Assembly: GCF_052048135.1 (NCBI RefSeq)
Contig: NZ_JBNAIM010000002.1
Coordinates: 1,020,248 to 1,084,247, forward strand
Source: Pelagibacter sp052048135
GTDB taxonomy: Bacteria; Pseudomonadota; Alphaproteobacteria; Pelagibacterales; Pelagibacteraceae
Length of the DNA stretch: 64,000 nt
Reading direction: 5' to 3'
Shown: positions 59,786 through 64,000 of the stretch, in pieces
Layout: each line of letters starts with the position of its first letter
Position numbering within the stretch: position 1 is the stretch's first letter
Program-made: the position numbers and the translations under genes
The notes under the pieces: model-generated
Databases searched by the model: none
Seen by the model: only the letters and a program-made list of their open reading frames with translations
Told to the model about the DNA's origin: nothing

Positions 59786-60724
59786 TTAAAATTCAAATCT
59801 CTTTTTAAAATCGTCAATAGTTTGGTTTACAGCTGTATAAAAACTCATTTTTTCTGACCAACCATACTTTCTAGCTAATAAGGTATCTAACTTTTTTCTT
59901 TTAACTCCATCCAAATTTTTATTATTATTAAATTTTATAATAACGTTTGGGTCTATTAAGTTTTTAATTTTTTTTGCATATTCTTTTATGGACATTTCTA
60001 TAGATGAACCAATATTAATAACTTCATGACTTGTATTCTTTTTTAAAAAATACTCACTTGCATAAGCTACTTCATCAACATACAAAACTTCTCTTAAAGG
60101 TTTGCCCGTTCCCCATAAATTTACAATTTTATTTTTTTTTTTACTAGCAGTATAAATTTTTCTAATTAACGCTGGTAAAAAATGAGAGTTATTTAAATCG
60201 TAATTATCATTTGGCCCAAATAAATTGCAGGGCATTAAACAAATGTATTTTGTTTTATATTGTTTATTGAATGATTTAATCATTTGAATACCTGCTATTT
60301 TTGCAATTGAATAACTTTCATTTGTCTTTTCCAATGAACCAGTCATAAATTGATTTTCTTTAATAGGTTTATTTAAATTTTCAGGATATATACAACTTGA
60401 TCCAAAGATAACTAATTTTTTAACTTTATTATTATAACTTGAAGAAATTAAGTTAGTTTGAATTTCAAGATTATCTTTTATAAAATTTGCTGGAGACTCC
60501 ATGTTGGCTTTAATCCCACCGACTTTTGCAGCTGCAATAATAACTGCATCGGGTTTTTTAGTTTTAAAAAATTTTTCAACTGATAGCTGGTTTCTTAAGT
60601 CTAAAGACTTCTTATCAACAGTAATGATTTTTTTATATCCCTTTTTTTTAAATACTCTCAATATAGAAGAGCCTAACATTCCCTTATGTCCGGCAATAAA
60701 TATTTTACTATTGAGATTTATCAT
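59786..60724 (-). CDS. fcl: GDP-L-fucose synthase
   Basis: NADPH-dependent epimerase/reductase that converts GDP-4-keto-6-deoxy-mannose to GDP-L-fucose. The 312-residue SDR protein has the nucleotide motif GHKGMLGSSILR at 12-23, AAAKVGGIKANMESPANFI near 64, FGSSCIYPENLNKPI near 106, the catalytic YSIAK near 137, and LMPCNLFGPNDNYD near 162. It overlaps the GDP-mannose dehydratase gene by 4 bp, and the two enzymes make a complete route from GDP-mannose to GDP-L-fucose. Confidence 0.95.
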   Translation of the reverse strand: MINLNSKIFIAGHKGMLGSSILRVFKKKGYKKIITVDKKSLDLRNQLSVEKFFKTKKPDAVIIAAAKVGGIKANMESPANFIKDNLEIQTNLISSSYNNKVKKLVIFGSSCIYPENLNKPIKENQFMTGSLEKTNESYSIAKIAGIQMIKSFNKQYKTKYICLMPCNLFGPNDNYDLNNSHFLPALIRKIYTASKKKNKIVNLWGTGKPLREVLYVDEVAYASEYFLKKNTSHEVINIGSSIEMSIKEYAKKIKNLIDPNVIIKFNNNKNLDGVKRKKLDTLLARKYGWSEKMSFYTAVNQTIDDFKKRFEF

Positions 60725-61758
60725 AATGAATTATCTAATTCATAATCAATCATTTCTTCTATCATCTTATCTATAGAAGTTTTAGGAAACCATTTTAGTT
60801 TTCTTTTCGCTTTATTGGCATTTCCTCTCAAATAATCAACCTCTACTGGTCTAAAATATCTTTTTTTACATTCTATAATTACATTTTTATTTTCTATATT
60901 AATTGCTTTTTCATTTATACCTCTACCAATCCATCTTATTTTTAAATTTAATTTTTTTAAAACTTTATTAACAAATTCTTTTATTGTCATATTTTTTCCT
61001 GTAGCAATAACGTAATCATCTGGTTTTTTTTGTTGCAACATTTTCCACATAGCCTCAACATAATCCCTGGCATGTCCCCAATCTCTTTTAGAATATAAAT
61101 TTCCTAAAAAAAGTTTTTTTTGAGTGCCATTTTTAATTTTAATTAGTCCTTGAATAATTTTTTTTGTAACAAAAGTTTCTCCCCTAATTGGACTCTCATG
61201 ATTAAACAAAATTCCATTACACGCATAAATATTATATGCCTCTCTATAATTAACTGTTATCCAATGAGCAAAATTTTTAGAAACACCATATGGGCTAGCA
61301 GGATAAAAAGATGTTTTTTCATTTTGAAACTTTTCTTTAGTCCTACCAAACATCTCTGAAGTTCCAGCTTGATAAAATTTTATTTTTTTTTTCAAATTAA
61401 GATTTTTGATTGCTTCTAATATTCTTAAAGTACCAAGACCATTAACATCAGCAGAGTATTCAGGTACTTCAAATGATACTTGAACATGAGATTGGGCAGC
61501 AAGATTATAAATTTCATCAGGGTTAGTTTTTTTAACTAATTGTAAAATAGAAGATGAGTCAGTTAAATCTCCATAGCATAAAACGAAATCTGACTTAGTA
61601 TTAATATCTTTATAAATATCATCTACTCTCTGTGTATTAATTATTGATGATCTTCTTTTAACTCCATAAACTTTGTATTTTTTTTTTAAAAGAAATTTTG
61701 ATAAGTATGCTCCATCTTGTCCAGTTACACCAAAAATTAATGCTATTTTTTTTTTCAT
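60721..61758 (-). CDS. gmd: GDP-mannose 4,6-dehydratase
   Basis: Converts GDP-D-mannose to GDP-4-keto-6-deoxy-D-mannose. The 345-residue extended SDR has GVTGQDGAYLSKFLLKK at 10-26, VKRRSS, YNLAAQSHVQVSFE near 84, the catalytic YGVSK near 156, NHESPIRGETFVTKKI near 185 and YATGK-like DYVIATGKNMTIKEFV near 243. It is divergent from a glycosyltransferase gene across a 48-bp gap and is coupled to fcl. It supplies GDP-L-fucose or GDP-rhamnose-type sugars for surface polysaccharide. Confidence 0.96.
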   Translation of the reverse strand: MKKKIALIFGVTGQDGAYLSKFLLKKKYKVYGVKRRSSIINTQRVDDIYKDINTKSDFVLCYGDLTDSSSILQLVKKTNPDEIYNLAAQSHVQVSFEVPEYSADVNGLGTLRILEAIKNLNLKKKIKFYQAGTSEMFGRTKEKFQNEKTSFYPASPYGVSKNFAHWITVNYREAYNIYACNGILFNHESPIRGETFVTKKIIQGLIKIKNGTQKKLFLGNLYSKRDWGHARDYVEAMWKMLQQKKPDDYVIATGKNMTIKEFVNKVLKKLNLKIRWIGRGINEKAINIENKNVIIECKKRYFRPVEVDYLRGNANKAKRKLKWFPKTSIDKMIEEMIDYELDNSL

Positions 61759-61806
61759 TTGGATTTTTTTTTAAATTATATATTCTGTATTCATTTTATT
61801 CATACA

Positions 61807-62574
61807 ATGCAAGCAAGTCTTATAACGTGTACAAACAATAGTGAAAAAACAATAAAAGATTGTTGTTTATCAATTTTAAATCAAACATATGAGAATGTAG
61901 AACATATAATCTTAGATAAAAATTCACAAGATAGGACTATAGATATTGTAAATCAATCAAAACTTGGGAATCAGAAAATTATCCAACAAAAAAGTTCTGG
62001 ATTATATGGTGCTCTAAATGAAGGGATGAGGGCTGCCACAGGAGACATTATTGGCATTTTGCACTCTGATGATGAGCTGTTAGATAAAGATATAATCAAA
62101 ACTATTTCGAAAATATTTGTCAAAGAAAAAATTGATATTCTTTTTTCTAATCTTTTATACACAAGTAAACATGATACTAATAAAATAATTAGAAAATGGA
62201 CCACAAAACTAAATGAAGGTTACCAGTCTAATGATTTAATTTTACAAAAAATACACAATGGTTGGATGCCACCTCATCCAACTTTGTTTATAAGAAAAAG
62301 TTTCATAGAAAAAAATGAATTTTTCTATGATGAAAATTTTAAAATTTCTTCTGATTATGATTTTATAATCAGATTATTTAGTAATGCTAATGCAAGAATT
62401 TTTTATTTAAATAAATTTACAATTAAGATGAGATTTGGAGGTGAGAGTAATAAAAACATTAAAAACTTAATAATTAAGATGAAAGAAGATTTTCAAATTT
62501 TAAAGAAAAATAAACTTAATCCATATAAATTATTATTATTTAAAAACTTCTCAAAAATTTCACAATTTTTTTAA
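61807..62574 (+). CDS. family 2 glycosyltransferase (WcaA-like)
   Basis: A GT-A fold transferase of about 255 residues. I use the ATG at 61807 (MQASLITCTNNSEKTIKDC); an upstream TTG at 61759 would add 16 hydrophobic residues immediately next to the gmd start and is unlikely. Motifs are LITCTNNSEKTIKDC near the N terminus, HIILDKNSQDRTIDIV near 36, SGLYGALNEGMRAATGDIIGILHSDDELLD near 64 (the DD of the metal site), and MPPHPTLFIRKS near 156. It is probably a transferase for the deoxy-sugars made by the neighbouring gmd-fcl pair; donor and acceptor are unknown. Confidence 0.87.
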   Translation: MQASLITCTNNSEKTIKDCCLSILNQTYENVEHIILDKNSQDRTIDIVNQSKLGNQKIIQQKSSGLYGALNEGMRAATGDIIGILHSDDELLDKDIIKTISKIFVKEKIDILFSNLLYTSKHDTNKIIRKWTTKLNEGYQSNDLILQKIHNGWMPPHPTLFIRKSFIEKNEFFYDENFKISSDYDFIIRLFSNANARIFYLNKFTIKMRFGGESNKNIKNLIIKMKEDFQILKKNKLNPYKLLLFKNFSKISQFF

Positions 62575-62586
62575 ATTAAAATATTT

Positions 62587-63951
62587 TTAAATTTTTGTTA
62601 AAACTAATATAGCTGGAATATTTTCACTTAATAACAATATCAAATCAAGTTCATCATCGTAATCTATATCTCTTAGTCTATTCTTCTTTAAATGTAATCG
62701 ATCAGAGGATTTCAAATTTTCAAAATTATTTTCTAAACTCAAAATATAAACTGAATTAGCTCTTAAGGAAGATACCCATATACAATTTTTTTTGGGACAA
62801 TGTGAGCTGTCTTGAAAATATAAAATTTCACTTATTCCAATCGAGGGTGTGTAAAATTTAGCCGGTTCTTTAAAACCATATTTTGAATGAGATTTCTTAA
62901 ATGGATCTGTTCCATCATATTTTGTTCCGTAAGAAGCTATATCCCAACCATAATTAATCAATTCACCATTATTTTTATTTAATAAATTAAAATTAATCTC
63001 ATCTCCACCTTTAGGTCCATGTTCAGAATTAATAACTATATTTTTATCTTTTATATATCTTAAACCCTGGGGATTTCGGTGACCTATAGAGACAATTTCA
63101 AAACTCTTATTAATAGTATTGATCTTAATAATTTTTCCCAAAGCTGTATTCAAATTTTGTGCTGCCCCTTTCACACCAGCATATCCAACAGAAAACAAAA
63201 TTTCACTATTTGAAAATTTTTCAATTCTTCCACCTGAAAAAACATTGTAATATTCCCAAAAATCATTTGTTTGAAAATAAAGTTTAAAATTTAATTTTTT
63301 AAAATTCATATCAGCTGCATAGATATTAATTGTAACGCCTTTATCATTTTTTTCTAACATTGAAATTAAAACTTCATCTTTATGAAAGTATAAATCTCTT
63401 ATTCCAATTAATTCTGAATTTTTATCTTTTATAATTTCATTAATATTATTCTCTAAATTTGTATAATTTAATTTTTTTGATAAAAAATTTTTTTTATCAA
63501 AATAGATTGTTTGTCCTTCACCTGAGATTAACAAAACTTTATTATGGTAAATTTCCAAATAATGTGCTCTTAAAGAATTTTTCATCGCATTCCATCCTAA
63601 ATTTACATCTAATCTTTTGAATGGAGTAAAAAAATAATCTAATTTGTATTCTTCATTATTAATCTTAATTTTTTCACTTTTGAAAATTTGCCCATCCAAA
63701 CCTTGCTCATATTTTTTAATTTGCAATTCCAAAAACTCATTTCTTGATTTTAATTTTGATACCACAAAAAAATTATCTTTAATTTTTTTTACATAATGGG
63801 GAGGTATAATTGTTTTTATAATTTCAACAGTTTTACTTTGTCTATCATATCCATCTTTTACAAAGCCACTAATTATTCTGTATGAGTAAAAAATAAAAAG
63901 TAATAATAGAATAACAAAAATAACTATAATTTTTTTTTTTGATAAAAACAT
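62587..63951 (-). CDS. membrane-anchored glucose/sorbosone dehydrogenase-like beta-propeller protein (second copy)
   Basis: A 454-residue paralogue of the protein at 10427-11788 with the same layout: N-terminal membrane segment (about 8-25), linker, then propeller. Shared segments are SIGHRNPQGLRY, NSEHGPKGGDEINF, INYGWDIASYGTKYDG, HSKYGFKEPAKFYTPSIGISEIL. The HGPKGGDE site is intact. Unlike the first copy it contains SSHCPKKNCIWVSSL with two cysteines, and it sits among polysaccharide genes, convergent with the glycosyltransferase (12 bp between stops). A role in oxidising or binding a surface sugar is plausible but unproven. Confidence 0.75.
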   Translation of the reverse strand: MFLSKKKIIVIFVILLLLFIFYSYRIISGFVKDGYDRQSKTVEIIKTIIPPHYVKKIKDNFFVVSKLKSRNEFLELQIKKYEQGLDGQIFKSEKIKINNEEYKLDYFFTPFKRLDVNLGWNAMKNSLRAHYLEIYHNKVLLISGEGQTIYFDKKNFLSKKLNYTNLENNINEIIKDKNSELIGIRDLYFHKDEVLISMLEKNDKGVTINIYAADMNFKKLNFKLYFQTNDFWEYYNVFSGGRIEKFSNSEILFSVGYAGVKGAAQNLNTALGKIIKINTINKSFEIVSIGHRNPQGLRYIKDKNIVINSEHGPKGGDEINFNLLNKNNGELINYGWDIASYGTKYDGTDPFKKSHSKYGFKEPAKFYTPSIGISEILYFQDSSHCPKKNCIWVSSLRANSVYILSLENNFENLKSSDRLHLKKNRLRDIDYDDELDLILLLSENIPAILVLTKI

Positions 63952-64000
63952 GTGTATTAACTTAATATTAAAAATAATTAAAAATGAAAGTAAATAAATT

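Noticed and set aside
61759..61806. TTG-started extension of the WcaA-like glycosyltransferase
   Set aside because: It begins next to the gmd start codon in the shared promoter gap and adds residues not typical of GT2 N termini; the ATG at 61807 is better.

Overview
The window looks like chromosome from a member of the SAR11 clade (Candidatus Pelagibacter type, Alphaproteobacteria). The evidence is very low GC, one- to five-base gaps or short overlaps between most genes, poly-A/T-rich spacers, and alphaproteobacterial gene orders. These orders include hflK-hflC-DUF2065-Do protease, the aa3 oxidase subunit IV-like gene before pntAA, a circularly permuted tmRNA gene, TrcR/DUF1013, ThyX instead of ThyA, and PPDK. 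This assignment is inferred from gene content; no database search was run.

Layout. 1-3720: branched-chain amino acid genes (ilvB, ilvN, ilvC and the first 95 codons of leuA), all leftward. 3774-8267: miaA and a membrane proteostasis operon (hflK, hflC, DUF2065, Do-type protease). 8318-10373: an Mrp/ApbC ATPase, thyX and a two-piece tmRNA. 10427-12594: a small pair of accessory genes, a membrane-anchored sugar-dehydrogenase-like propeller and an FkbM-like methyltransferase. 12612-26583: ppdK, glyS, glyQ, an S49 protease, isoprenoid genes (polyprenyl synthase, dxs, ispA), pdxH, aroC, xseB, tsaC and an ABC exporter. 27372-36871: tRNA-Arg, rluD, rpoH, purA, thiD, glmM, folP, ftsH, tilS. 36831-41735: the complete Tol-Pal envelope system. 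41787-45120: an unusual RuvC-like resolvase, yebC, ymdB-like, 5-FCL, zapA and a coiled-coil partner.

45176-53393 is a rightward run joining central carbon metabolism (tkt, gap, pgk, class I fba) to thiE, efp, suhB, rpmE, trcR, rpsU and initiator tRNA. 53400-57278 runs leftward: an Fsa-type transaldolase, the three-gene proton-translocating transhydrogenase, a 36-residue oxidase subunit IV-like protein, rpmJ and a free-standing 5S rRNA with its own promoter. From 57331 to the end the content changes to surface-polysaccharide genes (glycosyltransferases, GDP-mannose dehydratase, GDP-fucose synthase, a large membrane protein) plus a second sugar-dehydrogenase-like protein. This fits the start of the hypervariable region that in SAR11 genomes lies between the 5S gene and the 16S-23S operon.

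The carbon genes suit reversible glycolysis/gluconeogenesis with PPDK at the pyruvate end; no phosphofructokinase or pyruvate kinase is in the window. No transposase, integrase, CRISPR array or phage structural gene was seen. The most interesting signals are: the compact permuted tmRNA lying antisense to any N-terminal extension of thyX; an apparent AUU start codon for ribosomal protein S21 overlapping the stop of a 22-codon upstream ORF; the 5S promoter and the 5S-rpmJ-oxidase-pnt arrangement; a phage-type RuvC where ruvABC would be expected; and the paralogous pair of anchored sugar-dehydrogenase-like propellers.
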